64,000 nucleotides of DNA from Arthrobacter globiformis (GCF_030818015.1 NZ_JAUSZX010000001.1:1736001-1800000); one strand, 5' to 3'. Shown: positions 48,202 through 58,566, counted from the stretch's first letter. A program made the numbers and translations. The notes: generated from the letters alone by a model not told the origin.

Positions 48202-49377
48202 GTGGTGACAGACGATGCGGGCCAGGGCGGAACAGCCGCCGGCCGGGACAACAAGACAGGGCACCAGGGTGGCGCAGGCCACAGCATGGTTCAGCTGATC
48301 ACCCCCGCGGGGGAGCGCGTCAGCCATCCGGAGTATGACCCCTGGGTCAGGGACGTATCAGACGAGCAGCTGTGCTCGCTCTACGAGGACCTGGTGGTGA
48401 TCCGGCGGATCGACAAAGAGGCAACTGCACTGCAGCGCCAGGGCGAACTTGGCCTTTGGCCGCCTCTGCTGGGCCAGGAGGCCTCGCAGGTGGGATCCGT
48501 GCGGGCACTACGGGATGACGATTTTATTTTTCCCAGCTACCGCGAGAACGGCGTGGCCTACTGCCGCGGGGTGGACCTGGCGGACATCCTGCGTGTCTGG
48601 CGCGGTGCTGCCTCCGGCGGCTGGGACCCGTACGCGGTCAACATGGCGATTCCGCAGATCGTCATCGGCGCGCAGACGCTGCATGCCACCGGGTACGCCA
48701 TGGGAATCCAGAATGACGGTGCCGATTCCGCGGCAATTGTGTACTTCGGCGACGGTGCCACAAGCAAGGGCGACGTCAACGAGGCCATGGTCTTCGCGGC
48801 CAGTTACCAGGTGCCGCTGGTGTTTTTCTGCCAAAACAACCACTGGGCCATTTCCGAACCCGTGCGCCTCCAGTCCCACACCCACCTCGCGGAACGAGGG
48901 ACCGGCTTCGGCATGCCCAGCATGCGCGTTGACGGCAACGATGTGCTGGCGGTCATGGCCGCCACGCGCGTGGCACTTGACCGGGCCCGCCGGGGCGGCG
49001 GCCCCACCTTCATCGAGGCCGTCACCTACAGGATGGGCCCGCACACTACGGCGGATGACCCCACCCGGTACCGTGACGCCAACGAACTCGAGGACTGGGC
49101 GGCAAAGGATCCGATCGGCCGCGTCCGTGCGCTGCTGGACCGGAAGGGCCTGTTCACCGAAGAGTTCGAATCTTCCGTGCGGAACAAAGCGGACTCAGTC
49201 GCCAGCGAGCTGCGTTCCGGCTGCGTCGGCATGCCGGATCCCGAACCCCTGGACGTCTTTAAGCATGTGTACAGCACTCCCAACTCCTGGCTGGACCGCC
49301 AGCAGGACCACTACTCCCGTTACCTGGCCAGCTTCGGCGATCCCGCAGGGGCCACTACTGAAGAAGGTGCACGCTGA
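48202..49377 (+). CDS. bkdA: Branched-chain 2-oxoacid dehydrogenase E1 component, alpha subunit
   Basis: A 391-residue thiamine-diphosphate subunit of the E1 component, which decarboxylates branched-chain 2-oxoacids. The ThDP-binding motif is GDGATSKGDVNEA ending in FFCQNN; YRMGPHTTADDPTRYR is the phosphorylation-loop-like region. The start is uncertain: GTG 48202 follows AGAAGG; ATG 48286 and ATG 48169 are also in frame. Coupled to E1 beta (TGATG). It could be pyruvate-specific, but the linked leucine genes favour branched-chain substrates, as with Rv2497c. Confidence 0.93.
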   Translation: MVTDDAGQGGTAAGRDNKTGHQGGAGHSMVQLITPAGERVSHPEYDPWVRDVSDEQLCSLYEDLVVIRRIDKEATALQRQGELGLWPPLLGQEASQVGSVRALRDDDFIFPSYRENGVAYCRGVDLADILRVWRGAASGGWDPYAVNMAIPQIVIGAQTLHATGYAMGIQNDGADSAAIVYFGDGATSKGDVNEAMVFAASYQVPLVFFCQNNHWAISEPVRLQSHTHLAERGTGFGMPSMRVDGNDVLAVMAATRVALDRARRGGGPTFIEAVTYRMGPHTTADDPTRYRDANELEDWAAKDPIGRVRALLDRKGLFTEEFESSVRNKADSVASELRSGCVGMPDPEPLDVFKHVYSTPNSWLDRQQDHYSRYLASFGDPAGATTEEGAR

Positions 49378-50387
49378 TGACGCAGCTGACCTTTGCGCGG
49401 GCAATAAACTCCGGCCTTCGCAAATCCCTCGACAACGATCCCAAAGTGGTCCTCATGGGCGAGGACATCGGCACCCTGGGCGGTGTTTTCCGCGTGACTG
49501 ACGGGCTGCAGAAGGACTTCGGCAAGCACCGCGTCATTGATACACCCCTCGCCGAATCCGGGATTGTCGGGACGGCGGTGGGGTTGGCCTACCGCGGTTA
49601 CCGGCCGGTGGTGGAAATCCAGTTCGACGGTTTTGTCTATTCCGCCTTCGACCAGGTCGTCTCGCAGCTGGCGAAGATGCACTACCGTACCCGCGGCGCC
49701 GTGAAGATGCCCATCACCATCCGCATCCCGTATGGCGGCGGCATCGGATCTCCGGAGCACCACTCCGAGTCGCCGGAGGCCTACTTCACCCATACGGCAG
49801 GTCTTCGTGTGATAACCCCGGCCAGCCCTCAGGATGCGCACACGATGATCCAGCAGGCCATTTCCTGTGATGACCCCGTGATCTTCTTTGAGCCGAAGCG
49901 CAGGTACCACGACAAAGGTGAGGTGGACGAGTCGCTCGATCCCAATGCCGCCCCGCCGATGGGCCAGGCGCGGGTGGTGGCGGACGGCCGCGACGTCACG
50001 CTCGTGGCCTATGGGCCGCTGGTGAAGACGGCCCGCGATGCAGCCACTGCGGCCGCGGACGAAGGCGTGTCGGTTGAGGTCATTGACCTGCGGTCGCTGG
50101 CTCCCGTGGACTTCGCCACCGTTGAAGCCTCGGTCCGCAAGACGGGCAGGCTGGTGATCACCCACGAGGCCGGGCAGTCGGGCGGGCTCGGCGCGGAGGT
50201 TGCGGCCAGCATCACCGAGCGCTGCTTCTACCACCTGGAGGCGGCACCGGTCCGCATCACCGGCTTTGACGTGCCGTACCCCTATTCGAAGGTGGAGATG
50301 CACCACCTGCCGAATCTTGACCGGATCCTCGACGGCGTGGACCGCGCGCTGGGCCGGCCGAATTCGCTGAGCGGGCTGGAAGGATGA
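49377..50387 (+). CDS. bkdB: Branched-chain 2-oxoacid dehydrogenase E1 component, beta subunit
   Basis: A 336-residue transketolase-like subunit that completes the E1 heterotetramer. Marks: VVLMGEDIGTLGGVFRVT, DTPLAESGIVGTAVGLAYRG (the E in AESG contacts ThDP) and RIPYGGGIGSPEHHSESPEA. The start overlaps the E1 alpha stop by one base, and its end overlaps the E2 start by four bases, so the three are translated as a unit. Confidence 0.95.
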   Translation: MTQLTFARAINSGLRKSLDNDPKVVLMGEDIGTLGGVFRVTDGLQKDFGKHRVIDTPLAESGIVGTAVGLAYRGYRPVVEIQFDGFVYSAFDQVVSQLAKMHYRTRGAVKMPITIRIPYGGGIGSPEHHSESPEAYFTHTAGLRVITPASPQDAHTMIQQAISCDDPVIFFEPKRRYHDKGEVDESLDPNAAPPMGQARVVADGRDVTLVAYGPLVKTARDAATAAADEGVSVEVIDLRSLAPVDFATVEASVRKTGRLVITHEAGQSGGLGAEVAASITERCFYHLEAAPVRITGFDVPYPYSKVEMHHLPNLDRILDGVDRALGRPNSLSGLEG

Positions 50388-51787
50388 CCGCCACCATGAT
50401 CAAGGAATTCCGGCTGCCCGATCTCGGCGAAGGACTGACCGAATCCGAAATCGTCAGCTGGAAGGTGGGGGTCGGGGACACCGTCAGCTTGAACCAGGTC
50501 ATCGCAGAGGTGGAGACCGCCAAAGCAGTGGTGGAGTTGCCCTCACCGTTCGCGGGCGTGATCACGGCCCTGCATGAACAGCCGGGAACCGTGGTGGAGG
50601 TGGGCAAACCGATTGTCTCGTTCGAGGTAAAGGACGACGCCGGTAACCAGGCCGGCGCTGCCGCTCCAGCTGAGGCGCCGCTCCCCAAGAGGGAACCCAA
50701 CCTCGTCGGGTACGGCGCCGTCATCGAAAGCACTGGCCCTCCCGTCCGCCGGCAGCGCACGCTGGTCGAGCCCGCCCCGCCGGTTGAGCCTGTCGAAACC
50801 AAGCCTGTCGAAACCAAGCCTGCCGAAACCGCCGCCCCGGTGGTTGAGCCTGTCGAAACCAAGCCTGCCGGCACCAACCCCGCCGAGCGGCCCCGTTCCA
50901 CGCCGCCTGTCCGGAAGCTTGCCAGGGACCTCGGCGTGGATCTGGAGAAGGTGGCGGGGACCGGCCCCAGCGGGCTCATTACCCGTGACGATGTGCGCAA
51001 TTTCGTGGGCGGCGGGGACCTTCCCGCGGCCGCCCAGGAGCTGGCAGCACAGGAAACGGCACCACGTTCCGCGACGGCCCAGGGCGACCGTGAGGTCCGT
51101 ACGCCTATCAAGGGTGTCCGCAAATTCACGGCGGCTGCCATGGTAAGCAGCGCCTTCACGGCGCCGCATGTGACGGAGTTCCTGACGGTCGATGTCACTC
51201 CGGCCATGGAACTGCTGGCCAGGCTCAAGGAAAGCAAGCCCTTTGCCGGCCACAAGCTCACACCGCTGACTCTCGTGGCCAAGGCCGTCCTGATCGCCCT
51301 GCGGCGCAATCCCGGCCTGAACGCCAAGTGGGACGAGGCCAACCAGGAGATCGTGCAGTTCAACTACGTGAACCTCGGCATCGCGGCCGCAACCCCGCGA
51401 GGCCTCACCGTTCCCAACATCAAGGATGCCGAGCGCCTGACGCTCGTCGACTTGTCCACGGCGCTCGCAGAACTGACGGACACCGCCCGGGCCGGCAAGA
51501 GCAGCCCGGAAGACCTCTCCGGCGGCACCATCTCCATCACCAACATCGGTGTCTTCGGGATCGACGCCGGCACACCCATCCTCAACCCCGGGGAGGCCGC
51601 CATCCTTGCCATGGGCGCCGTGCGCAAGACCCCGTGGGAGTACCAGGACCAGGTCGCGCTGAGGCAGGTCATGACCCTGAGCCTCTCCTTCGACCACCGA
51701 CTGGTGGACGGCGAGCAGGGATCCAGGTTCCTGGCCGACGTCGGCGCCCTCCTCGCGGATCCCGCCATGGCCTTCGCGATGGCCTAG
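50384..51787 (+). CDS. bkdC: Dihydrolipoamide acyltransferase (E2)
   Basis: A 467-residue core subunit. One lipoyl domain (1-85, lipoylated Lys47 in VETAKAVVE) is followed by a Pro/Glu/Thr-rich linker (about 125-175), a peripheral subunit-binding domain (PVRKLARDLGVDL to GTGPSGLITRDDV) and the catalytic domain with SFDHRLVDGEQG near the end. The linker carries two VEPVETKP peptides, encoded by a REP-like nucleotide sequence (see findings). There is no E3 gene next door, so lipoamide dehydrogenase is shared. A strong hairpin follows. Confidence 0.95.
   Translation: MTATMIKEFRLPDLGEGLTESEIVSWKVGVGDTVSLNQVIAEVETAKAVVELPSPFAGVITALHEQPGTVVEVGKPIVSFEVKDDAGNQAGAAAPAEAPLPKREPNLVGYGAVIESTGPPVRRQRTLVEPAPPVEPVETKPVETKPAETAAPVVEPVETKPAGTNPAERPRSTPPVRKLARDLGVDLEKVAGTGPSGLITRDDVRNFVGGGDLPAAAQELAAQETAPRSATAQGDREVRTPIKGVRKFTAAAMVSSAFTAPHVTEFLTVDVTPAMELLARLKESKPFAGHKLTPLTLVAKAVLIALRRNPGLNAKWDEANQEIVQFNYVNLGIAAATPRGLTVPNIKDAERLTLVDLSTALAELTDTARAGKSSPEDLSGGTISITNIGVFGIDAGTPILNPGEAAILAMGAVRKTPWEYQDQVALRQVMTLSLSFDHRLVDGEQGSRFLADVGALLADPAMAFAMA
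50782..50875 (+). repeat. REP-like sequence, two copies within the E2 linker
   Basis: GGTTGAGCCTGTCGAAACC occurs at 50782-50800 and 50842-50860, with 15-base units AAGCCTGTCGAAACC, AAGCCTGCCGAAACC and AAGCCTGCCGGCACC around them. I recall this sequence as a common intergenic palindromic repeat of Micrococcineae; here it is translated as VEPVETK. Confidence 0.65.
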
Positions 51788-51798
51788 CAGGTTGCACC

Positions 51799-51834
51799 GG
51801 CTGCCTGCCGCTCGGGCTCGGGAGGCAGGCAGCC
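51799..51834. terminator. Terminator between E2 and tetR
   Basis: A perfect 11-bp stem GGCTGCCTGCC/GGCAGGCAGCC around a 14-base loop, 12 bases after the E2 stop and before the convergent tetR stop. Likely bidirectional. Confidence 0.8.
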
Positions 51835-51857
51835 TTGCACCAAACCACCAATCAGGG

Positions 51858-52532
51858 TCAGCCGGCGAGGGGGCTGGCCGTCACCAGCAGGGCCGCCAGG
51901 GCCATGTTCTCCAGGAGCGGCCGCGCGGACTTGATGGCCATCCGCCGGCCGTGGTTGCGGACGGAGTGCGGCGTGGAGTTGATCAGGCCGAACGTCGCGT
52001 GGGCGCGCATGCGGAGGTCTGCCGTGTCCGTTGTGCCGTGGATGCCAGCCAGCACGTCCACCCACACTTCCACGTAGCTGCGCTGAAGGGCACGAACCTG
52101 GGCCTGGTCCTCGCCGGTCAGGTTGCTGAAATCCCTGTCCTGCACCCGGATCACGTCGGGGTTGCTGAGGGCAAAGTCCACGTGGAACTGCACCAGCCGT
52201 GCCAAGGCGGCGGAGGGATCGGCGGCGTCGGCAACCACGCGGCGGCCGCCGTCGAGCAGGTCCTGGCTGACGGTGAGCAGCAGCGCACCCAGCACGGCCT
52301 GCTTTCCAGGGAAATGGCGGTACACGGCGGGTCCGCTCACGCCGGCTGCGGCGCCAAGGTCCTCAAGGGAGACCCGGTTGAACCCGTTGACGGCGAAGAG
52401 CGTGGCCGCAGCGGACAGGAGCGCCTGCCGGCGGGACTCCTTCGCCTGGCTGCGCTGCGTGGGGCCGGATGCCTCATGGCCGGCTGCGGCCTGGCCGGGA
52501 GCGGTGAGCTCTCCGTGATCTGTGGTGGGCAC
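51858..52532 (-). CDS. TetR-family transcriptional regulator
   Basis: A 224-residue repressor. The HTH is at about 30-80 (RRQALLSAAATLFAVNGFNR, SLEDLGAAAGVSGPAVYRHF). The start is GTG 52532 with GGAGG upstream. It is divergent from the carboxylase-led leucine operon, as Rv2506 is near the equivalent M. tuberculosis genes. It probably senses an acyl-CoA intermediate and represses both directions through the GTTAC palindromes between them (inference). Confidence 0.92.
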   Translation of the reverse strand: MPTTDHGELTAPGQAAAGHEASGPTQRSQAKESRRQALLSAAATLFAVNGFNRVSLEDLGAAAGVSGPAVYRHFPGKQAVLGALLLTVSQDLLDGGRRVVADAADPSAALARLVQFHVDFALSNPDVIRVQDRDFSNLTGEDQAQVRALQRSYVEVWVDVLAGIHGTTDTADLRMRAHATFGLINSTPHSVRNHGRRMAIKSARPLLENMALAALLVTASPLAG

Positions 52533-52569
52533 ATTTCCTCCTCGGAACCCAAGAACTCTACCAACATCC

Positions 52570-52585
52570 TGTGTTGGACATCACA
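52570..52585. promoter_or_regulatory. CRP/GlxR-like site in the tetR/leucine promoter
   Basis: TGTGTTGGACATCACA matches TGTGA-N6-TCACA with one mismatch. It is directly adjacent to the first GTTAC palindrome, so activator and repressor sites may abut. Confidence 0.45.
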
Positions 52586-52626
52586 GTTACTAGAGACTAA
52601 CCTAAACTCAGTTACGAGGCACTAAC
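52586..52626. promoter_or_regulatory. Pair of TetR-type operator candidates
   Basis: GTTACTAGAGACTAAC (52586-52601) and GTTACGAGGCACTAAC (52611-52626) are two 16-bp imperfect palindromes, 25 bases start to start. They resemble the perfect site at 32291 and lie between tetR and the carboxylase gene. Confidence 0.55.
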
Positions 52627-52677
52627 CGAAAATGCGGCAGGACTGCCGCCGGAAGTGCCCGGGAATGGAAACGGTCA

Positions 52678-54285
52678 ATGGAGACACTCGCCAGCCGGCT
52701 GGATACCACCGGCAGCGCATTCGAGGCCAACAGCCTTGCGCAGCGCGCGCTCGCCGATGAGCTGCGGAAACGGCTCGCGACGGCGGCCGTGGGCGGGCCG
52801 GAGAAATCCCGCGAGCGGCACATGGCACGCGGCAAGCTGCTTCCCCGGGAGCGGATCGACCGCCTTCTCGACGACGGCAGCCCCTTCCTCGAAATCGCCC
52901 CTCTGGCCGCGAACGGCATGTACAATGACGATTCGCCTGGCGCCGGCATCATCGCGGGCGTCGGCATGGTGCACGGCCGCCACGTGCTGGTGATTTCCAA
53001 CGACGCCACCGTCAAGGGTGGCACCTACTATCCCATGACGGTGAAGAAGCACCTCCGGGCCCAGGAGGTCGCGCTTGAGAACCGGCTTCCGTGCATCTAC
53101 CTCGTGGATTCGGGCGGTGCCTTCCTCCCCAAGCAGGACGAGGTCTTTCCGGACCGGGACCACTTCGGCCGGATCTTCTACAACCAGGCCCGAATGTCCG
53201 CCGCCGGGATTCCCCAGATCGCTTCCGTCATGGGCTCCTGCACCGCCGGCGGCGCCTACGTTCCCGCGATGAGCGATGAAACGGTCATTGTCCGCAACCA
53301 GGGCACCATCTTCCTGGGCGGGCCGCCCCTAGTGAAGGCGGCCATCGGAGAGATCGTCAGCGCTGAAGAGCTCGGGGGCGGCGATGTGCACTCCCGGATC
53401 TCCGGCGTTACGGACCATCTCGCCGAAAACGACGAACACGCCCTGCAGATTGTCCGCGACATCGTCGCCACGCTGCCGCGGCCCGCCGCGCCCGTCTGGG
53501 ACGTGGACACCGCCGTCGAACCTGCTGCCGAGCCAGGCCAGCTCTACGGCGCGGTCCCCACGGACGTCAACGCGCAGTACGACGTCCGCGAGGTGATCGC
53601 CCGGCTGGTGGACGGCAGCCGCTTCCACGAGTTCAAGAAGAACTACGGCGCCACCCTCGTGACGGGATTCGCCAGGCTCCACGGACACCCGGTCGGCATC
53701 GTGGCCAACAACGGCGTGCTGTTCAGCGAGTCGGCACTCAAGGGCGCCCACTTCATTGAACTGTGCGACCAGCGGGGCATTCCGCTGCTCTTCCTGCAGA
53801 ACATCTCCGGCTTCATGGTGGGCAAGGACTATGAGCAGGGCGGGATTGCCAAGAACGGCGCAAAGATGGTCACCGCCGTGGCCACCACGCGCGTGCCCAA
53901 GCTGACCGTGGTGATCGGCGGGTCCTTCGGCGCCGGCAACTACTCGATGTGCGGCCGGGCCTATTCACCGCGCTTCCTGTGGATGTGGCCAGCCAGCCGG
54001 ATCTCCGTCATGGGCGGCAACCAGGCCTCAAGCGTCCTGGCGACCGTCAAGCGCGACCAGTTCGAGGCGGCCGGGCAGGAGTGGTCCGCCGGGGATGAAG
54101 AGGCGTTCAAGGCACCAATCCGGCAGCAGTACGAGGACCAGGGCAGCCCCTACTACTCGACGGCTCGCCTGTGGGACGACGGCGTGATCGATCCCGCGGA
54201 CACCCGCACCGTGCTGGGCCTGGCTCTCGACGTCGTGTCCCGTGTTCCGCTGCCGGAGACCTCCTTCGGCCTCTTCCGAATGTGA
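52678..54285 (+). CDS. accD1: Acyl-CoA carboxylase carboxyltransferase (beta) subunit, methylcrotonyl-CoA type
   Basis: A 535-residue crotonase-fold carboxyltransferase that moves CO2 from carboxybiotin to an acyl-CoA, here most likely 3-methylcrotonyl-CoA. Marks: [53 protein letters not shown] and [20 protein letters not shown], characteristic of MCC-beta/AccD1. The start is ATG 52678 ([15 protein letters not shown]). The alpha subunit follows eight bases after the stop. Confidence 0.93.
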   Translation: METLASRLDTTGSAFEANSLAQRALADELRKRLATAAVGGPEKSRERHMARGKLLPRERIDRLLDDGSPFLEIAPLAANGMYNDDSPGAGIIAGVGMVHGRHVLVISNDATVKGGTYYPMTVKKHLRAQEVALENRLPCIYLVDSGGAFLPKQDEVFPDRDHFGRIFYNQARMSAAGIPQIASVMGSCTAGGAYVPAMSDETVIVRNQGTIFLGGPPLVKAAIGEIVSAEELGGGDVHSRISGVTDHLAENDEHALQIVRDIVATLPRPAAPVWDVDTAVEPAAEPGQLYGAVPTDVNAQYDVREVIARLVDGSRFHEFKKNYGATLVTGFARLHGHPVGIVANNGVLFSESALKGAHFIELCDQRGIPLLFLQNISGFMVGKDYEQGGIAKNGAKMVTAVATTRVPKLTVVIGGSFGAGNYSMCGRAYSPRFLWMWPASRISVMGGNQASSVLATVKRDQFEAAGQEWSAGDEEAFKAPIRQQYEDQGSPYYSTARLWDDGVIDPADTRTVLGLALDVVSRVPLPETSFGLFRM

Positions 54286-54292
54286 GCCCGAG

Positions 54293-56506
54293 ATGACTGC
54301 CGACAACATGTTCCGCACCGTCCTGGTGGCCAACCGCGGCGAGATTGCCTGCCGGGTGATCAGGACCCTGCGCGCCATGGGCATCCGTTCGGTCGCGGTC
54401 TACAGCGATGCCGACGCCGGTGCCCGCCACGTGCGCGAAGCCGACGCCGCCGTCCGGATCGGGCCCGCTGCGGCGGCCCAGAGCTACCTCAGCATCGAGG
54501 CGATCATCAGGGCCTGCCAGGACACCGGCGCCCAGGCGGTGCACCCCGGCTACGGATTCCTCAGCGAGAACTCGGACTTCGCCCGGGCGCTGGACGCCGC
54601 CGGCATCGCCTTCATCGGCCCCAGGGCCGAAGCCCTGGATGTCATGGGGGACAAGATCCGCTCGAAGAACCATGTGGCCGGGTACGGCGTTCCGGTGGTC
54701 CCGGGCATCGCCGAGCCCGGCATGACGGATGAGGAACTCATCGCCGCCGCCGCGGCCGTGGGGTTCCCCCTCCTGATCAAGCCCTCGGCGGGCGGCGGTG
54801 GCAAGGGAATGCATGCTGTCGAGCAGCCGCCGGACCTGCCGGCCGCCCTGGCAACCGCGCGGCGCGTGGCTGCGAGCGCGTTTGGAGACGACACCCTCTT
54901 CCTGGAACGCCTGGTGACGTCCCCGCGGCACATCGAGGTGCAGGTCCTGGCCGACACGCACGGCAACGTGATCCACCTGGGGGAGCGCGAATGCTCCCTG
55001 CAGCGGCGGCACCAGAAGGTCATCGAGGAGGCGCCGTCACCGCTGCTGGAATCCCTGTCCGACGGCGAGGCCGTCCGTGCGAAGATCGGCGAGGCCGCGT
55101 GCCAGGCCGCCCGCAGCGTCCACTACACCGGCGCCGGCACGGTGGAGTTCCTCGTTTCGGACGACTCCCCGGACGAGTTCTTCTTCATGGAAATGAACAC
55201 CCGGCTCCAGGTGGAACACCCGGTGACGGAAATGGTCACCGGAATGGACCTCGTCGAGTGGCAGGTGCGCATCGCCGCCGGTGAGGTGCTTGCCGTCGGA
55301 CAGGACGACGTCGAACTTAACGGCCATGCCGCGGAGGCCCGCGTCTACGCCGAAACCCCGCACCGGAATTTCCTGCCGTCCTCGGGCGAGGTGGTGCTCC
55401 TCGACGAACACGGCGGCGTCCTTCCGCCCCGAGAGCGGACTGACGCACAAAGCGAGGGCGTGCGCATCGACTCATCGCTGCTGCCGGGGCTGGAAATCTC
55501 CAGCGACTACGACCCCATGCTGTCCAAGGTCATCGCCTGGGGCACGGACCGCAAGGCCGCCCTGGACAAGCTGGACGCGGCGCTGGAGCGGTACACCGTC
55601 CTTGGCATCGACACCAACGTTGAGTACCTGCGTCTGCTGATAGACGACGAGGACGTCCGCGCCGGCCGCCTCGACACCACGCTCATTGACCGAAAGATGC
55701 CGGACCTGGAGTTCCGGAACATCGGCGACGCGGAACTCACGGCGGCCGCCCTGCGGTTCTGGCTAAGCGAGGTCGGTGCTGTTGAACCCGGCGGAGGAGG
55801 GGCAGCGATCCTCTCGCCCTGGGAGAGCGCCCGGGGCTGGCGCCTCGGCGCTCCCGCACCGTGGCGGATGAGCTTCGGCCTTCCCGGCGGTGCCATGGCC
55901 ACAGTGGCCATCACCTGGCAGGGCGATGCGGCCCACGCAATGGTCCGCGTCGACGACGGGCCGGAGCTCGCGGTGCGGGTCCTCGGTCCGGGGCTGGACG
56001 GGTTCAATGCTGGCGGGCTGGCGGCCACCGGGCTCGACGTCATCACACTGGAGGTGGAGGACCAGCAGCACACCTTCGCGATTGGTGTGTCACGGGAGGA
56101 ACATGCCGACGGCGGCCGTCGCCGGGCAGTGCGGGCGGAGCGTGTCTACGTGGGCAGCGGCGGCTGGTCCTGCGGGCTCGAAGTCCTCACCCGTGAGTCC
56201 CGCCTGGAGCGGGTGCTGGCCGCCGTCGAACGCGAAGAGGGCGCCGCCGATCCGGAAGTCCGGTCACCCATGCCCGGGACCGTCGTCTCCGTTGCGGTAC
56301 GCGACGGCGATCCGGTGACGGCGGGCCAGGTGCTGCTGTCCGTGGAGGCCATGAAGATGGAACACCAGCTCGTGGCCGAAGTCTCCGGCACCGTCCATAT
56401 CACCGTCGCCACAGGCGACCTGGTCAAGGCCGACCAGGTCGTAGCCACCATTCACGCGGCCGGCACCGCAACACAGGATCCAACAGACGAACGTAAGGAG
56501 GCCTAG
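54293..56506 (+). CDS. accA1: Biotin-dependent acyl-CoA carboxylase alpha subunit (biotin carboxylase plus BCCP)
   Basis: A 737-residue subunit. Biotin carboxylase N-domain ([20 protein letters not shown]), ATP-grasp with [14 protein letters not shown] and [15 protein letters not shown], a middle BT-like region, and a C-terminal biotinyl domain with the biotinylated Lys688 in VEAMKMEHQ. It carboxylates biotin with bicarbonate and ATP for the beta subunit. ATG at 54293 is preferred over upstream in-frame starts that overlap accD1. Confidence 0.94.
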   Translation: MTADNMFRTVLVANRGEIACRVIRTLRAMGIRSVAVYSDADAGARHVREADAAVRIGPAAAAQSYLSIEAIIRACQDTGAQAVHPGYGFLSENSDFARALDAAGIAFIGPRAEALDVMGDKIRSKNHVAGYGVPVVPGIAEPGMTDEELIAAAAAVGFPLLIKPSAGGGGKGMHAVEQPPDLPAALATARRVAASAFGDDTLFLERLVTSPRHIEVQVLADTHGNVIHLGERECSLQRRHQKVIEEAPSPLLESLSDGEAVRAKIGEAACQAARSVHYTGAGTVEFLVSDDSPDEFFFMEMNTRLQVEHPVTEMVTGMDLVEWQVRIAAGEVLAVGQDDVELNGHAAEARVYAETPHRNFLPSSGEVVLLDEHGGVLPPRERTDAQSEGVRIDSSLLPGLEISSDYDPMLSKVIAWGTDRKAALDKLDAALERYTVLGIDTNVEYLRLLIDDEDVRAGRLDTTLIDRKMPDLEFRNIGDAELTAAALRFWLSEVGAVEPGGGGAAILSPWESARGWRLGAPAPWRMSFGLPGGAMATVAITWQGDAAHAMVRVDDGPELAVRVLGPGLDGFNAGGLAATGLDVITLEVEDQQHTFAIGVSREEHADGGRRRAVRAERVYVGSGGWSCGLEVLTRESRLERVLAAVEREEGAADPEVRSPMPGTVVSVAVRDGDPVTAGQVLLSVEAMKMEHQLVAEVSGTVHITVATGDLVKADQVVATIHAAGTATQDPTDERKEA

Positions 56507-56508
56507 CC

Positions 56509-57684
56509 ATGGCCGATTTTGACCTCAGCGAGGAATACCAGGACCTCAGCAAGACCGTCCGCGAATTCGCCGACGAGGTGGTGGCCCCCGTCTCCGCCAA
56601 GCACGACGAGGAACACAGTTTCCCCTACGAAGTGGTGTCGCAAATGGCGGACATGGGGCTGTTCGGCCTGCCGTTCCCCGAGGAGTACGGCGGCATGGGC
56701 GGCGACTACTTCGCGCTGGCCCTCGCGCTGGAACAGCTGGGGCGGGTGGACCAGTCCGTCGCCATCACGCTGGAGGCAGGGGTATCCCTTGGCGCTATGC
56801 CCGTTTACCGTTTCGGCACCGAGGCCCAGAAACAGGAGTGGCTCCCGCTGCTCGTATCCGGAAAGGCGCTCGCCGGCTTCGGCCTGACCGAGCCGGAAGC
56901 AGGCTCGGACGCCGGCGGCACGAAGACCACCGCCCGGCTGGAAGGCGGCGCAGAGGCAAAAAACTGGGTCATCAACGGCAACAAGGAATTCATCACCAAC
57001 TCGGGAACGGACATCAGCAAGCTGGTGACCGTCACCGCCGTCACCGGCCAGCAAGAGCGCAAGGACGGCAGCATCAAGAAGGAGATCTCCACCATCCTGG
57101 TGCCCACCGACACGCCCGGCTTCAAGGCGGAGAAGGCGTACAACAAGGTGGGCTGGAATGCCTCGGACACCCACCCCCTGACGCTGCATGACGTCACCGT
57201 CCCCGAGGCAAACCTGCTGGGGGAGCGCGGCCGCGGCTACGCCAACTTCCTGTCCATCCTGGACGAGGGCAGGATCGCCATCGCGGCCCTGGCCACCGGC
57301 GCTGCGCAGGGCTGCGTGGATCTCTCGGTCCGCTATGCCAAGGACCGCAGCGCTTTCGGGACCAACATCGGCAAGCACCAGGCGGTCGCGTTCAAGATCG
57401 CCCGCATGCAGGCACGCGCCCATACGGCCCGTCTTGCGTACTACGATGCGGCCGCCCGGATGCTCGCCGGCAAGCCGTTCAAGACCCAGGCGGCCATAGC
57501 TAAGATGGTCGCAGGCGAGGCGGCCATGGACAATGCGCGGGATGCCACCCAGGTATTCGGCGGCTATGGCTTCATCAACGAGTTCACCGTGGCGCGCCAC
57601 TACCGCGACTCCAAGATCCTGGAGGTCGGGGAGGGCACCACGGAGGTCCAGCTGATGCTGATCGCCCGGGAACTCGGGCTGTAG
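56509..57684 (+). CDS. fadE19: Acyl-CoA dehydrogenase, isovaleryl-CoA type (FadE19-like)
   Basis: A 391-residue FAD enzyme. Marks: YGGMGGDYFALALALEQLGR, GFGLTEPEAGSDAGGTKT, RSAFGTNIGKHQAVAFKIA and ATQVFGGYGFINEF. The catalytic glutamate is in GEGTTEV; another acidic residue in LDEGRIAIAAL lies where isovaleryl-CoA dehydrogenase has its base. Order and company match Rv2500c, so oxidation of isovaleryl-CoA (or 2-methylbutyryl-CoA) is likely. Starts two bases after the accA1 stop. Confidence 0.93.
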   Translation: MADFDLSEEYQDLSKTVREFADEVVAPVSAKHDEEHSFPYEVVSQMADMGLFGLPFPEEYGGMGGDYFALALALEQLGRVDQSVAITLEAGVSLGAMPVYRFGTEAQKQEWLPLLVSGKALAGFGLTEPEAGSDAGGTKTTARLEGGAEAKNWVINGNKEFITNSGTDISKLVTVTAVTGQQERKDGSIKKEISTILVPTDTPGFKAEKAYNKVGWNASDTHPLTLHDVTVPEANLLGERGRGYANFLSILDEGRIAIAALATGAAQGCVDLSVRYAKDRSAFGTNIGKHQAVAFKIARMQARAHTARLAYYDAAARMLAGKPFKTQAAIAKMVAGEAAMDNARDATQVFGGYGFINEFTVARHYRDSKILEVGEGTTEVQLMLIARELGL

Positions 57685-57739
57685 CAGGCCCGGTGGCTGT
57701 GTCTGTCGAAAGTCCGTGGAGACGCCGAAAGGATCAACG

Positions 57740-58564
57740 ATGATTGACAAGGTTGTTGCCAGCGCTGACGAAGCGGTCGCCGACATACCCGACGGCGCGT
57801 CGCTCGCCGTCGGTGGTTTTGGACTGTGCGGGATCCCGGTGGCGCTCATCGATGCCCTTCACCGCCGGGGCACCAAGGACCTGGAGACCGTCAGCAACAA
57901 CTGCGGCGTGGACGACTGGGGCCTGGGAATCCTCCTCAGGGACGGCAGGATCCGCCGGACTGTCAGTTCGTACGTGGGGGAGAACAAGGAGTTCGCCCGG
58001 CAGTACCTCGCCGGCGAACTGGAGGTGGTCCTGACCCCACAGGGCACCCTGGCCGAGAAGCTGCGCGCCGGCGGCGCCGGCATACCCGCCTTCTACACCA
58101 AGGCGGGGGTGGGGACCCAGGTGTCCGACGGTGGCCTGCCGCAGAAATACGACGCCGACGGAGGCATCGCCGTCGCGTCACCGCCAAAGGAAGTGCGGAG
58201 CTTCGACGGCGTCGACTACGTCCTGGAGGAATCACTGACCCCCGACTACGGGCTGGTCCACGCCTGGAAGGGCGACCGCCACGGGAACCTCGTCTTCCAC
58301 GCCACGGCCATGAACTTCAACCCCCTCTGCGCCATGGCAGGACGGATCACCATCGCGGAGGTGGAGGAACTCGTGGAGCCGGGCGAGCTGGATCCCGAAC
58401 ACGTCCACCTGCCCGGCATCTTCGTCCAGCGGGTAGTCGTGGTGCCCGAGTCCGAGAAGCGCATTGAAAAACGGACCGTCGCACTTTCCGCGGCGTCGGC
58501 AACCCAGTCAGGGAGCACGGGAACGGCAGGAACCACCGGCACCACCGAAGAGGCAGGAGCGTAG
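57740..58564 (+). CDS. scoA: 3-oxoacid CoA-transferase, subunit A
   Basis: A 274-residue subunit of a succinyl-CoA:acetoacetate CoA-transferase-type enzyme. Marks: [16 protein letters not shown] (glycine-rich CoA site) and [23 protein letters not shown] 57740 with GAAAGGA upstream is used, not the in-frame GTG at 57716. The C-terminal Thr/Gly-rich tail (TGTAGTTGTT) is low complexity. It acts with scoB on acetoacetate released by leucine breakdown. Confidence 0.94.
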   Translation: MIDKVVASADEAVADIPDGASLAVGGFGLCGIPVALIDALHRRGTKDLETVSNNCGVDDWGLGILLRDGRIRRTVSSYVGENKEFARQYLAGELEVVLTPQGTLAEKLRAGGAGIPAFYTKAGVGTQVSDGGLPQKYDADGGIAVASPPKEVRSFDGVDYVLEESLTPDYGLVHAWKGDRHGNLVFHATAMNFNPLCAMAGRITIAEVEELVEPGELDPEHVHLPGIFVQRVVVVPESEKRIEKRTVALSAASATQSGSTGTAGTTGTTEEAGA

Positions 58565-58566
58565 CC

